Origin: Rubellimicrobium mesophilum DSM 19309
GTDB taxonomy: Bacteria > Pseudomonadota > Alphaproteobacteria > Rhodobacterales > Rhodobacteraceae
Reading direction: 5' to 3'
Length of the DNA stretch: 64,000 nucleotides
Assembly (NCBI RefSeq): GCF_000600335.2
Contig: NZ_KK088561.1
Coordinates: 1 to 64,000, forward strand
Part shown: positions 1 through 13,107 of the stretch, in pieces
Layout of the letters: every line of letters starts with the position of its first letter
How positions within the stretch are numbered: the stretch's first letter is position 1
Made by a program: the position numbers and the translations under genes
The notes under the pieces: generated by a model
What the model was told of the DNA's origin: nothing
Seen by the model: only the letters and a program-made list of their open reading frames with translations
The model's database searches: none

Positions 1-171
1 CAGGGCTTCGCGCTTGACGGGGACGGGTCGTTCTCGGCGGGCGAGATCCGGCTCCGGGAGGTGCGGGCGGGGGTCCTGGTCGAGCTCAACGTCGACGACG
101 ACGCGCGGCCCGAGCTGGCGATCCTGGTCCGGGGCGGCGGCGGGCTCGACGCCGGCGACTTCGTGCTCTGA
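1..171 (+). CDS. C-terminus of an RTX-type calcium-binding/type I-secreted protein (5' end outside window)
   Basis: Only the last 56 codons are present, open from the first base to a TGA at 169-171. The fragment contains VELNVDDDARPELAILV, a glycine run, and ends in LDAGDFVL. This matches the end of serralysin/RTX C-terminal domains, in which an Asp-rich beta strand is followed by a terminal 'DF-hydrophobic' motif that serves as the uncleaved type I secretion signal. Such proteins are calcium-binding and exported. The catalytic or adhesive part lies outside the window, so the specific function cannot be named. A decayed relative lies on the other strand at 494-660. Confidence 0.6.
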   Translation, partial: QGFALDGDGSFSAGEIRLREVRAGVLVELNVDDDARPELAILVRGGGGLDAGDFVL

Positions 172-1222
172 CCGGCGGCGGGCCGGCTCGCCCAAGGGGG
201 CGGGACCGGCCCACCGCACGCCGAACTTATGCGTTGCGCTGACGACATCGGAACGCACTGTTGGATGCAAGATCGCCCAACGGAAGACTGTTGATGACCT
301 CGGCTGCCTGAGGCCCTGCGTAGCCTCGTCGAACGAGGTCGCGCTGGGACAAGCATCACGTCAGTCGCAGCCGTCTGAAGTCGGCTCAACCGGTGATGAG
401 TGTCCATTCGCGGAACGAACGTTGCGTGCTCCGCTCCCGACCTTTCGGACGACAGCGCGATTGAGGGGCATAGCCTCTCGGACCACGATAGGATCAGAAC
501 AGGAGGTGACCCGTTCCGAGAGCGTGAATGCCGTTCACCTGGATCTCGAAGCGGCCTTGGCGCCGCCGGTGACGTCGCCCTCGAGGATGATGTTGGAGGA
601 GCTGACCACCTCCCAGAGGCCGAGGGCCCTGGCGGCAGCGCCGCAGAGACTGACCACCTAATCCGAGCAATGATCCGTGAGGCGGCGCAGGGTCATCGCA
701 TGCCTAAAGCGAGACCTCGCCGTCGTTGCCCCGGAGACAGATCCAGAATGCCGCGCGACCCGGGTCTTGAATGGACCCTCTGCTCCAGATTGCTGGTTCG
801 AGGAGAGCCCTACCGGAACTCGCAAGCCATTCCTAAGTGCAGTCGAAGCTCATGGGCAGGCTTCCATGGCAGATGCACTGCCAGAGGGAGAACGCTGGGG
901 AACACCCTAGTAGCGCGTCGCCTCTGTCGGGACGGGCCCGTTGAGGAGCCTGAAAGGACCTTGCTCGCCGCCGTCAGGAGTCAGCCCCATTTGGGAACCA
1001 TCAGACCCCGATCGGCCGGTCCTTTCGCCCCGGGCTCCCAACCCTTGGTTCCAGGCCGTTACACCGCACCGTAGGGCGGTTGGCCCATTTCAGGTTCGGC
1101 GACATGGTCGACAGACCTGACGTCGCGCCTTTGGCGTTCCACCATTCGCAAGTGGCCGCCGATATGGCCGAGCCAAGCCGGAGCCGAGTAGCTCGAGCGT
1201 CACGCACCGGCCCTGGACGAGA
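172..1222. other. ~1 kb stretch without an intact gene
   Basis: GC content looks lower than in the flanks and stop codons are frequent. No open frame here has a recognisable family motif or a credible ribosome binding site. The one interpretable element is the RTX relic at 494-660 on the minus strand. The rest, including 180-480 and 660-1200, shows no recognisable genes. It looks like eroded intergenic DNA between the RTX gene and the propionyl-CoA operon. Confidence 0.55.
494..660 (-). pseudogene. Decayed RTX C-terminal domain relic
   Basis: Read on the minus strand, one frame gives SSSNIILEGDVTGGAKA. After a one-base shift the next frame gives FEIQVNGIHALGTGHLLF followed by TGA at 496-494. 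Together they match the C-terminal consensus of RTX/serralysin proteins (Asp-rich strand, 'F-x-I-x-V-x-G-hydrophobic-x-L', terminal Phe). No start, no nonapeptide repeats and no upstream domain are visible, and the frame is broken near 560. It is a remnant, probably of a duplicate of the kind of gene ending at 171. Confidence 0.5.
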
Positions 1223-2185
1223 TCAGGGCTGCGCTCCCCCCCGTCCGTCATCGAAGGGGTCCCGCAGGAGGCGCTCCATGGCATCGCGGTACTCGGCCGC
1301 CAAGCGTTGGCAAAGCTCGGCCGTCCCGGGGATGTCGTCGATGCTCCCCACCCCTTGGCCTGCCGACCAGACCGTCTTCCAGATCCGCACTTCGTCCGCC
1401 ATGTCGAGGCGGCCTCGCGAGGGCAGGGCATCTGGATCAAGGCCATTCTGCACGAGGCTCCGTCGAAGGAAGTTCGCCGCCACGCCCGAGATCGCGGGTG
1501 TATGGACGATGTCTCCGGCCAGAGCCTCCCGCACCATGTCCTTCTGTGCCTGGGGCACAAGCGCCTCGCGCGTTGCCAGGAACCGCGTACCGATAGAGAC
1601 CATGTCCGCCCCCGCTGCGCGCGCGGCGAGAACATGGGACCCCCGGCCGATCGCCCCAGCCAGGATGATCGTGCCCGCAAAGACCTGCCGGATTTCCTCG
1701 ATCATCGCGAAGGGGGAGAGCGTCCCTCCATGTCCGCCCGCACCGGCGGCCACGGCGATGATGCCGTCCACCCCGGCCGCAGCGGCCTTCTCCGCATGAC
1801 GACGCGAGATCACGTCATGAAACACGAGCCCGCCATAGGAGTGGACCTCGGCGACGATCTCGCTCACCGCCCCGAGCGAGGTGATGACCAGCGGCACCCG
1901 TCGGGCGATCACCACGTCGAGATCGGCCCTCAGACGCGGATTCGACTTGTGGACGATCAGGTTCACGCCGAATGGCGCGACGCCGGGCACGCCGGCAAGC
2001 CGCCCCTCGATTTCGTCCAACCAAGCCACGAAGCCTTCGGTGCTCCGCTGGTTCAGCGCCGGGAAGCTCCCGACGATCCCGGAGCGGCACGCTTCGACCA
2101 CCAGATCGGGTCCCGAGGTCAGGAACATCGGAGCCGCCAAGACGGGCAAACGAAGTCGCCCGGCAAACGACGCGGGCAGGGGCAT
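1223..2185 (-). CDS. Nitronate monooxygenase / 2-nitropropane dioxygenase family flavoprotein
   Basis: This 320-residue TIM-barrel protein belongs to the FMN-dependent nitronate monooxygenase/enoyl-reductase-II family. It starts LRLPVLAAPMF (11-21), carries the glycine-rich AGAGGHGGT (147-155) typical of FMN-phosphate binding, then GAIGRG (177-182) and GADMVSIGTRFL (192-203). The ATG at 2185 begins right where homology begins; codons further upstream lie inside the mutase gene. It is the last gene of the leftward pccB-pccA-scpA operon, 28 bp after the mutase. Family members oxidise alkyl nitronates such as propionate 3-nitronate. Whether this one does, or acts on another substrate, cannot be told from sequence. 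Confidence 0.85.
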   Translation of the reverse strand: MPLPASFAGRLRLPVLAAPMFLTSGPDLVVEACRSGIVGSFPALNQRSTEGFVAWLDEIEGRLAGVPGVAPFGVNLIVHKSNPRLRADLDVVIARRVPLVITSLGAVSEIVAEVHSYGGLVFHDVISRRHAEKAAAAGVDGIIAVAAGAGGHGGTLSPFAMIEEIRQVFAGTIILAGAIGRGSHVLAARAAGADMVSIGTRFLATREALVPQAQKDMVREALAGDIVHTPAISGVAANFLRRSLVQNGLDPDALPSRGRLDMADEVRIWKTVWSAGQGVGSIDDIPGTAELCQRLAAEYRDAMERLLRDPFDDGRGGAQP

Positions 2186-2213
2186 CAGGCCGCCCAGCCC
2201 AGCGCGAGCCAGA

Positions 2214-4376
<2,163 letters not shown>

Positions 4377-4417
4377 TGCCGACCTCCTTCTCCGAACGTC
4401 CTCAGCGGCCCCAACCG

Positions 4418-6418
<2,001 letters not shown>

Positions 6419-6427
6419 CGCGTCACC

Positions 6428-7955
6428 TCACAGGGGCAGGTTGTCGTGCTTGCGCCAGGGGCTTTCCAGCTCCTTGGTGCGGAGAAGGGCGAGAGCCCGG
6501 GCCACGCGCTTGCGCGTGTTGTGCGGGCGGATCACCTCGTCGATGTAGCCGCGCTCGGCGGCGACGAAGGGGGACATGAAGCGTTCCTCGTAATCCCTTG
6601 TGCGCTCGGCGATCTCCTCGGGCGACTTGCCGCGATAGATGATCTCGGCTGCGCCCTTGGCCCCCATCACGGCGATCTGCGCGGAGGGCCAGGCGTAGTT
6701 CACGTCGCCGCCGATGTGCTTGGACGCCATCACGTCGTAGGCCCCGCCGAAGGCCTTGCGGGTGATGACCGTCACCAGCGGCACCGTGCATTCGCTGTAG
6801 GCGAACAGCAGCTTCGCCCCATGCTTGATGAGGCCGCCGCCCTCCTGCGCCGTCCCCGGCAGGAACCCCGGCACGTCCACGAAGGTCACGACGGGGATGC
6901 CGAAGGCGTCGCAGAAGCGCACGAAGCGCGCCGCCTTGCGCGAGGCGTCGCTGTCCAGCACGCCCGCCAGCACCATCGGCTGGTTTGCCACCACGCCCAC
7001 CGAACGCCCCTCGATCCGCGCGAATCCCGTGACGATGTTCGCCGCGAAGCGCTCGCCCAGCTCGAAGAAGTCGCCTTCGTCCACAACCTTCAGGATCAGC
7101 TCCTTGATGTCATACGGCGAGTAGGGGTTGTCCGGGACGAGGGTGTCAAGGCTCGCCTCCGCCCGGTCGGGCGAGTCCCGCGACGGCCACTCGGGCACGC
7201 CTTCGCGGTTGTTCGCGGGCAGGAAGTCGATGAAGCGCCGCAATTGGCTCAGCGCCTCCACGTCGTCGTCCCAGGCCCCGTCCGAGATGGAGGATCGCGT
7301 CGTATGGACCGAGGCCCCGCCCAACATCCTCATGCGTGACGACCTCGTTCGTGACCGTCCGCACCACGTCCGGGCCGGTGACGTACATGTAGCTCGTGTC
7401 GCGGACCATGAAGATGAAGTCCGTGAGCGCCGGCGAATACACGTCGCCGCCCGCGCAGGGTCCCATGATGAGGCTGATCTGCGGGATCACGCCCGAGGCG
7501 ATCACGTTCTGCTTGAAGATCTCCGCGTAACCCGCGAGCGACGCGACTCCTTCCTGGATCCGCGCCCCGCCGGAATCGTAGAGCCCGACGATCGGGCAGC
7601 GGGTCCTGAGCGCGAGTTGCTGGACCTTGCGGACCTTCTCCGCATGGGCCTCGGAGAGCGACCCCCCGAACACCGTGAAGTCCTTGGCGAAGACGAAGAC
7701 CTTGCGCCCGTTCACGGTGCCCCAGCCGGTGACGACCCCGTCGCCGGGGATGCGCGTGCGGTCCATCCCGAAGGCGCTCGCCCGGTGCGTGACGAAAGTG
7801 TCGAACTCCTCGAAGCTCCCCTCGTCGAGCAGCAGCTCGATCCGCTCCCGCGCGGTCAGCTTGCCGCGCCGGTGCTGCGCCTCGATCCGCGTCTGGCCAC
7901 CGCCCAGATAAGCGGCCTCGCGCTTGCGCTCCAGCTCCTCGATCACGTCGCGCAT
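6428..7955 (-). pseudogene. pccB: Propionyl-CoA carboxylase beta subunit, apparent single-base frameshift
   Basis: The carboxyltransferase subunit transfers CO2 from biotin to propionyl-CoA. The N-terminal half (from ATG 7955, SD GGAGGA) contains [29 protein letters not shown] and [16 protein letters not shown]. The C-terminal half contains [34 protein letters not shown] and TRKAFGGAYDVM. The halves are in different frames: the reading breaks at about 7325, where one extra G in GATGTTGGG separates VVTHED from LGGASVHTT. With that base removed the product is about 508 residues, the normal PccB length, and no other damage is visible. An assembly indel is more likely than a real null allele. It is the first gene of the operon. 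Confidence 0.9.
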
Positions 7956-8053
7956 CGCCGGACTCCTCCGAAAAGCCGAAGGCCTATGCAAAGCCTTCCT
8001 GTGAACGACCCGCGTCGGGCAAAGCATGAAATCGTTGCGAAGTCTCCAACGGT

Positions 8054-8101
8054 CGTGCGAACCTGCAAAGGTGCGAAGGTCGCGAGGTCCTGATTTGCGA
8101 A
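8054..8101. promoter_or_regulatory. Octamer-pitched PccR-type operator array
   Basis: Between pccB and pccR, six consecutive octamers begin at 8054, 8062, 8070, 8078, 8086 and 8094. They read CGTGCGAA, CCTGCAAA, GGTGCGAA, GGTCGCGA, GGTCCTGA and TTTGCGAA, and four of them carry TGCGAA/TGCAAA in register. Further copies lie at 8036 (TGCGAA) and 7987 (TGCAAA). The Rhodobacter PccR site is described as two TTTGCAAA copies separated by 4 bp. The core here is alike but the pitch is 8, not 12. The location in the divergent promoter suggests joint control of pccB and pccR. This is inferred from pattern only. Confidence 0.5.
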
Positions 8102-9528
8102 AGCGGAAAGTCTTTTCCGGCGAGGCGGTGCGGGCCATGCGGCAGGGGGCGGGGCTGACCCAGGCCGACCTCGCGCGTCGCCTTCAGATTTCGCCCAGTT
8201 ACCTCAATCAGATCGAGCACAACCAGCGCGCCCTGACTGCCGGCGTCCTCCTCGAGCTCGCCCGCGTGTTCCGCGTTGACCCCCAGAGCTTCGGCGACGA
8301 CGAGCCGAACCGGCTGCTCCTCGCCCTCAGGGACTCCCTCGCGGACCCGGCGCTCGGCGGTGAGAGGTGCCGGCCACCGAGATCAGGGCCGTGGCCCAGT
8401 CCGCCCCGAACGTGGCGCGGGCTCTCCTGCGCCTGCAGGCCGACCACCGCGCGCTCCTGGACCGTTACCAATCGCTCGATGACGCACTTGCCCAGCCGCG
8501 AGGGTCCGCCTCGACTGCGCCGAACCTGCCCTACGACGAGGCTCGGGACTTCTTCCACGACATCGGCAACTACGTCGATGTGCTTGACACCTTGGCCGAA
8601 TCCCGCGCCTCGCGCCTGCCGATCTCCTCAGGCAGCCAGTCCGAGCGCCTCGCCTCTGCGCTGGAACGCGACCACGGCGTCGCGATCACCCTCGACCGCG
8701 ACCTCTCGGCCCGTCGCCCGATGCGGCAGTTCGACCCCGCAACCCGGCGGCTCCGCATAGACGCCTTCCTCGAACCGGCCTCCCAGCGGTTCGCCATGGC
8801 GCACCAGCTCGGCCTCCTCGAAGCCGGAGAGGTCATCGAGCGCGTCGTCCAGGACGCCGGCTTCGCGAGCCCCGACTCGGCGGCGATCTGCCGGATCGCT
8901 CTCACCAACTACTTCGCCGGCGCGCTCGTCCTGCCTTATGGCGCGTTCCGCGAGCTCGCCGAAACCCTCCGCCATGACGTCAGCGCTCTCGCCGCCACCT
9001 TCGGCGCGAGCCTGGAGCAGGTCTGCCACCGCCTCTCCACGCTCCAGCGGTCGGGGCAGGAGGGGCTGCCGTTCTACTTCCTCCGCGTGGACCGGGCCGG
9101 CAACATCACCAAGCGCCACAGCGCCACCCGCGTCCGCTTTGCCCGCTATGGCGGCGCCTGCCCGCTCTGGAACGTACACGAGGCCTTCGAGTCGCCCGAC
9201 CGCGTCCTCGTGCAGATGGCCGAGATGCCTGACGGCACGCGCTACCTTTCCATGGCGACCTGCGTCACCAAGGCCGCGGCGACCTACGATGCCCCGCGCC
9301 GCCGCTATGCCATCGGCTGGGGCTGCGAGCTCGCCTACGCCGACCGGCTGGTCTACGCCGACGGCCTCGACTGGCGCCGCCCGCGTCGTGCTCACGCCCA
9401 TCGGCGTGAGCTGCCGGCTCTGCGACCGCCCCGATTGCGCCCAGCGCGCCTTCCCGCCGGTGGGACGCCGCCTTTCCGTCGACCGGAACCGCCGGGACGA
9501 GGTGCCCTACGGCCTGCCGCCGCTTTAG
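8095..9528 (+). pseudogene. pccR: PccR/RamB-family transcriptional regulator (short-chain fatty acyl regulator), two apparent frameshifts
   Basis: An N-terminal XRE helix-turn-helix ([17 protein letters not shown], then ISPSYLNQIEHNQRALT) is followed by the long regulator region of the RamB/PccR family. That region includes the IrrE-like domain and a C-terminal cysteine cluster (VSCRLCDRPDCAQRAF). The frame shifts at about 8365 (one base missing after GGTGAG) and again near 9376 in a GCCGCC stretch. Joined, the protein is about 477 residues, close to family size. TTG at 8095 is chosen because CGAGG lies 7 bp upstream and family members start just before RKRKVFSG; an ATG at 8026 would run through the operator array. 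It is divergent from pccBA-scpA, which it probably regulates. Confidence 0.85.
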
Positions 9529-9631
9529 GGACCTTGCAAGCCGCCCGGCAGTTCGCCACCGTGCGGCTCGCCAAAGTCGGGGAGGACCAAGGGTTGCGCA
9601 CAACTTCCATTGCGTCGGGTGGGCGACGCTG

Positions 9632-10264
9632 ATGGCCGATTCCATTGACCTCGATGCGCTCGCCCGGCGGCTGTCCGACCTGGGCCGCGACCGTCGTGCC
9701 ATCTGCGCCGTCGCCGGGGCGCCGGGCTCGGGCAAGTCCACCCTGGCGGAACAACTCGTCGAGCGGCTCGACGAGAGCGAACCCGGGATCGCCGCGCTCC
9801 TGCCCATGGACGGGTACCACTACGACGACCTCTACCTTGTCCCCGCCGGCCTGCGCCCCCGCAAGGGCTCGCCCGAGACCTTCGACGTGGGCGGCCTGCG
9901 CCACACGATCCAGCGCCTCAAGGCCAACGACGAGGATACGGTCGCCGTCCCCGTCTTCGACCGCGACATCGAGATCGCCCGCGCCGGTGCCCGCCTGATT
10001 CCCCGTTCAGTGCGCGTGATCGTCTGCGAGGGGAACTATCTCCTTCTCCGCCGCGCGCCGTGGGACTCGCTCCTCCCGCTCTTCGACGTCACCGTCCTGA
10101 TCGACGTGCCCGAGGAGGAGCTGCGCCGCCGCCTGCGCGCCCGTTGGGAGCACTACAATCTCACCGAGGACCAGATCGCCTGGAAGCTCGACGGCAACGA
10201 CCTTCCCAATGGCCGCGTCGTCATCGATGAGAGCGCGCCCGCCCAGTACGTCGTTCGGCCCTAA
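9632..10264 (+). CDS. P-loop nucleoside/sugar kinase family protein (FrcK/YggC/uridine kinase-like)
   Basis: This 210-residue kinase has a Walker A motif GAPGSGKST at 29-37 and the substrate loop LLPMDGYHYDDLYL near 56-69. It also has a lid region with GLRPRKGSPETFDVGGL and a Walker B-like VIVCEGNYLL. This layout is that of the phosphoribulokinase/uridine kinase/pantothenate kinase fold, and closest to the FrcK/YggC group found next to fructose-type ABC importers in rhizobia and rhodobacters. The substrate is not evident from the sequence. It stands between pccR and the convergent MFS gene, and could be a single-gene unit. Confidence 0.8.
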   Translation: MADSIDLDALARRLSDLGRDRRAICAVAGAPGSGKSTLAEQLVERLDESEPGIAALLPMDGYHYDDLYLVPAGLRPRKGSPETFDVGGLRHTIQRLKANDEDTVAVPVFDRDIEIARAGARLIPRSVRVIVCEGNYLLLRRAPWDSLLPLFDVTVLIDVPEEELRRRLRARWEHYNLTEDQIAWKLDGNDLPNGRVVIDESAPAQYVVRP

Positions 10265-10288
10265 GCGCCAGCGCGTGCCCCTGAGGGG

Positions 10289-11599
10289 TCAGGCCAGCGC
10301 CTTGGCCCGCGTCTCCACGTCGACCAGCGACGCGGCGAGCGTGCCGAGGAGCAGGAGCGCCGCGAACAGCCCCACCGCCGTCGCGAAGCTCTGCGCGACG
10401 AGGAGCGCCAGCGCCGAGGGAGCCAGCAGCCCGCCGAGCCGCGCCATGGCGCTCGCCGCGCCCATGCCCGTCGCGCGGCTCTGGGTCGGGTAGAGCTCGG
10501 GCGTGAAGGCGTAGAGCGACCCCCAGGTGCCCAGGAGCGCGAAGCTCATCGCCAGGAGCGCTGCGGCGATGGTCACCGGGTCTCGCGCGATCACGAACAG
10601 CGCGCAGGCGGCCGAGCTGAGCAGCAGGAACCCGATCAGCGTCGGCTTGCGCCCCCACCGCTCGACCCCGTAGGCCGCGAGCGCATAGCCAGGCACTTGC
10701 GCCAGCGCGATCAGCACGACGAAACCATAGCCCCGCACGAAGCCGAAGCCCTCGTTGGCGAGTCGCACCGGCGTCCAGGTGAAGACTCCGTAGTAGGAGA
10801 CGGACACCAGGAACCACACCGCCAGCATGAGCAGGCTGCGCCGCCGCAGGGCAGGGGAAAAGATCCCCAACGCCGCGGGGGCGGGCGGTGCGGCGACGGT
10901 CACCCGGTCATCCAGTGGGGGATGTCCGTTCGTGGCAAGCACCCGGTCGAGCACTCCCTTGGCCTCGCCGGCCCGTCCGGTCCGCAGGAGGAACATCGGC
11001 GATTCCGGCACCCAGAAGCGGAGCCAGAAGCCGATCAGGGCCGGGACGGCGGTCAGCGCGAAGAGCCAGCGCCACGCCTCGGCCGCTCCGGCCGTGGTCG
11101 CGATCCATGCGGCAAGCGCGATGACGATGGTGCCGATGGCCCAGAACCCTTCCAGCAGCACGAGCCAGCGGCCGCGGCTTCGCGGGGGAAGGAACTCCGC
11201 CATCATCGCGTAGTCGACGGGCAGGGTGCCCCCCACCGCCGCGCCGGTCAGGAACCGCAGAGCCAGCAGCGCCCCGAAGGACGGAGCGATCACCGAAAGC
11301 AACCCGAACAGCCCATCGCAGGCCACCGTGACCAGCAGCACCCGCCGCCGCCCGATCCGGTCGGCGAGCTTGCCGAACCCGCTCGCGCCCAACAGCATCC
11401 CCAGGAAGAACAGCGTCCCGGTCTGGAGAGCCTCGGGCACCGTGAGCCCGAAGCTTTGCGCGATGGACGGCGCCGTGAACCCCACGGCGAGAACCTGCAT
11501 CGCGTCGACGGCCCAGACGAAGCCGAAGATGCCGAGCAGGCGCTTCTGAAAGGTGCCGGCTCCGGCACGGGCGAGGGTCTCTTCGACGGTGGTGGCCAT
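10289..11599 (-). CDS. MFS transporter (sugar porter / aromatic-acid symporter-like)
   Basis: This 436-residue membrane protein has about 12 predicted helices. Family motifs are GFGKLADRIGRRRVLL (loop 2-3, the G-x-L-a-D-r-x-G-r-r-x motif), a matching loop in the second half (GVERWGRKPTLIGFLL) and TPELYPTQSRATGMG near the end, which is typical of the SV2/NiaP-like branch. MATTVEETL at 11599 is taken as start; upstream codons fall in the promoter. It is divergent from the NTF2-like/amidase operon and the two share the LacI-type operator at 11695-11710. This suggests it imports or exports a compound handled by that pathway. Confidence 0.85.
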   Translation of the reverse strand: MATTVEETLARAGAGTFQKRLLGIFGFVWAVDAMQVLAVGFTAPSIAQSFGLTVPEALQTGTLFFLGMLLGASGFGKLADRIGRRRVLLVTVACDGLFGLLSVIAPSFGALLALRFLTGAAVGGTLPVDYAMMAEFLPPRSRGRWLVLLEGFWAIGTIVIALAAWIATTAGAAEAWRWLFALTAVPALIGFWLRFWVPESPMFLLRTGRAGEAKGVLDRVLATNGHPPLDDRVTVAAPPAPAALGIFSPALRRRSLLMLAVWFLVSVSYYGVFTWTPVRLANEGFGFVRGYGFVVLIALAQVPGYALAAYGVERWGRKPTLIGFLLLSSAACALFVIARDPVTIAAALLAMSFALLGTWGSLYAFTPELYPTQSRATGMGAASAMARLGGLLAPSALALLVAQSFATAVGLFAALLLLGTLAASLVDVETRAKALA

Positions 11600-11694
11600 G
11601 GTTCGAAAGCTGGATCGCCGTTCCGTGATGTCGTTGCGCTGTCCTAAGGGCAGCCTCGGCGGCGTGACAACCCGGTCATTCTCCACTACCGTGT

Positions 11695-11710
11695 TTGAAT
11701 ACGATTGCAA
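11695..11710. promoter_or_regulatory. LacI-family operator, site A
   Basis: The 16-mer TTGAATACGATTGCAA is an imperfect palindrome centred on CG. It sits in the divergent promoter between the MFS gene (start 11599, minus) and the NTF2-like gene (start 11848, plus). It aligns base for base with sites B to E (consensus TTGCATACGTTTGCAA). Binding by the LacI protein encoded at 23149-24195 is inferred. Confidence 0.65.
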
Positions 11711-11847
11711 ACCTTGGCGAGATGCGGTTCCGTGCTGCCGTGAGGCTGCTCCCTGGCAGTCGCGCGGCGATGGGCACCGGACTCGAGCCTTGCCCGCGTC
11801 CGCTGCGGCTGCATGATGGACGCGCTCCTTTGATCTGGAAGGACCCT

Positions 11848-12961
11848 ATGCCCGACGATGCCAAGCCCGCTTCCCGTGAACCCGTCCTCCAGGTGGAGCG
11901 GCGCGACTTCGCCCAGCTCGTGCCGACGGATCGGCCGCGCGTGCAGCCGATGCGGGGCTTCGATCCCCGAATACACGGACATCGTGGACTACATCGTCCG
12001 CTGCACGCACCGCATCTGGGACGAGCGCGACGTGGGCCTGATCTACACCCATTACACGCACAATTGCGTCGTCTACGGGACCATGGGAACCGTCTACAAC
12101 CGCGAGGACATGGTCCGCGATACCATCCAGCGACTCGTGAGCTTCCCCGAGCGGCGCGGCATGGCGACCCAGGTCATCTGGGGCGGCAACGAGGACGAGG
12201 GGTTCTATACCTCGCACCTCGTCACCGGGTCGGGGCGGCATACGCAGGACGGGCACCTCGGGCCGGCGACGGGCCGCACCTTCGTCTCGCGCACGGTCGC
12301 CGATTGCATGGTGCACGAGAACAAGATCTACCGCGAATGGATCGTGGCGGACACGCTGGCGATCCTCCTCCAGATCGGCGCGGACCATCACGCCTATGCC
12401 GACCGCATCGCGCGCGGGATGTTCGAGCGGGGGCAGCTCTCGCTCGACATCGGCGAGAACCGGCGGATGATCGGGCAGTACCCGCCCGAAAGCGAGCCGG
12501 ACCTCTCCATCGCGGGCACGGACTTGGAGCGCGAGACCCTGCTCTGGATGCATGACGTGTTCAACCGTCGGATGTTCGGGCGGCTCAAAGACGTGTTCGC
12601 GCCCAACTGCCAGTTCCACGGGCCGCTGATGTCCGAGCTCTACGGACAGGCGGCGGTGATCCATCAGACCCTGGGCCTGATGGGCTCGATCCCCGACGCG
12701 GGCTTCGTGCCGCAGCACATCTGCTCGGTGCCCTCCGAGGAGGGCGGGACCAAGGTCGCCGTGCGCTGGATACTGGAGGGGCACCACCTCGGCTACGGCA
12801 TCCTCAAGCATCTGGGCGAGCCGACGGGCCAGCGGCTGCAGGTCATGGGCATCAGCCACCTGCACTACAAGGACGGCAAGGTCGTGGACGAGTGGCGGCT
12901 CTACGACGAGCTGGCGCTCATGGTGCAGGTGCGGCTGGGCCAGATGCAGGCCGCGCGGTGA
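11848..12961 (+). pseudogene. Two-domain NTF2/SnoaL-like protein 1, apparent frameshift
   Basis: The joined protein is about 370 residues and has two successive NTF2-like (SnoaL-type) domains. The first runs from MRGFDP and EYTDIVDYIVRCTHRIWDE; the second from LERETLLWMHDVFNRRMFGR. A C-run at 11965-11968 has one base too many, which separates MRGFDP from EYTD. The paralogue at 16008-16977 has the continuous MKGFDPRWKDLPDYILG, and this fixes the correct reading. The start ATG 11848 has GGAAGG upstream. The stop overlaps the GTG of the next gene, so translation is likely coupled to the amidase pair. NTF2-like domains can be small-molecule isomerases, dehydratases, cyclases or binding subunits. 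No catalytic residue can be assigned here. Confidence 0.75.
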
Positions 12962-13107
12962 CCGAGGCCGAGCTCGACGAGCCGAAGCTTCGGGCGATGC
13001 TGGAGGCGCGGGGCCTTCGGCTGCGCCCGGAGGATGCAGCGGCCACGCTGGCGACGGCGAGCTTCCTCCTGCGCGCCGCCGAGCTCGTCCGAAAGGCCAG
13101 GGCATGA
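12958..13107 (+). CDS. AtzG-like (DUF4089) amidase partner subunit
   Basis: This is a 49-residue helical protein (start GTG, sequence TEAELDEPKLRAMLEARGL and onwards, ending LLRAAELVRKARA). It overlaps the NTF2-like gene before it by 4 bp (GTGA) and the amidase after it by 4 bp (ATGA). Size, position and composition fit the AtzG/HpxX (DUF4089) family. In the cyanuric acid pathway AtzG is a GatC-like small subunit that stabilises the amidase AtzE. A complex with the downstream amidase is inferred. The gene is easily missed because it is so short. Confidence 0.7.
   Translation: MTEAELDEPKLRAMLEARGLRLRPEDAAATLATASFLLRAAELVRKARA

Noticed and set aside
14-1074. Overlapping open frames on both strands in the first kilobase, considered as transposase or orphan genes
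   Set aside because: No transposase or other motif, no ribosome site; only the RTX relic on the minus strand is interpretable.
7325-7333. Programmed ribosomal frameshifting in pccB
   Set aside because: No slippery heptamer or downstream structure of the usual type, and similar breaks occur in many unrelated genes, which points to indel errors.
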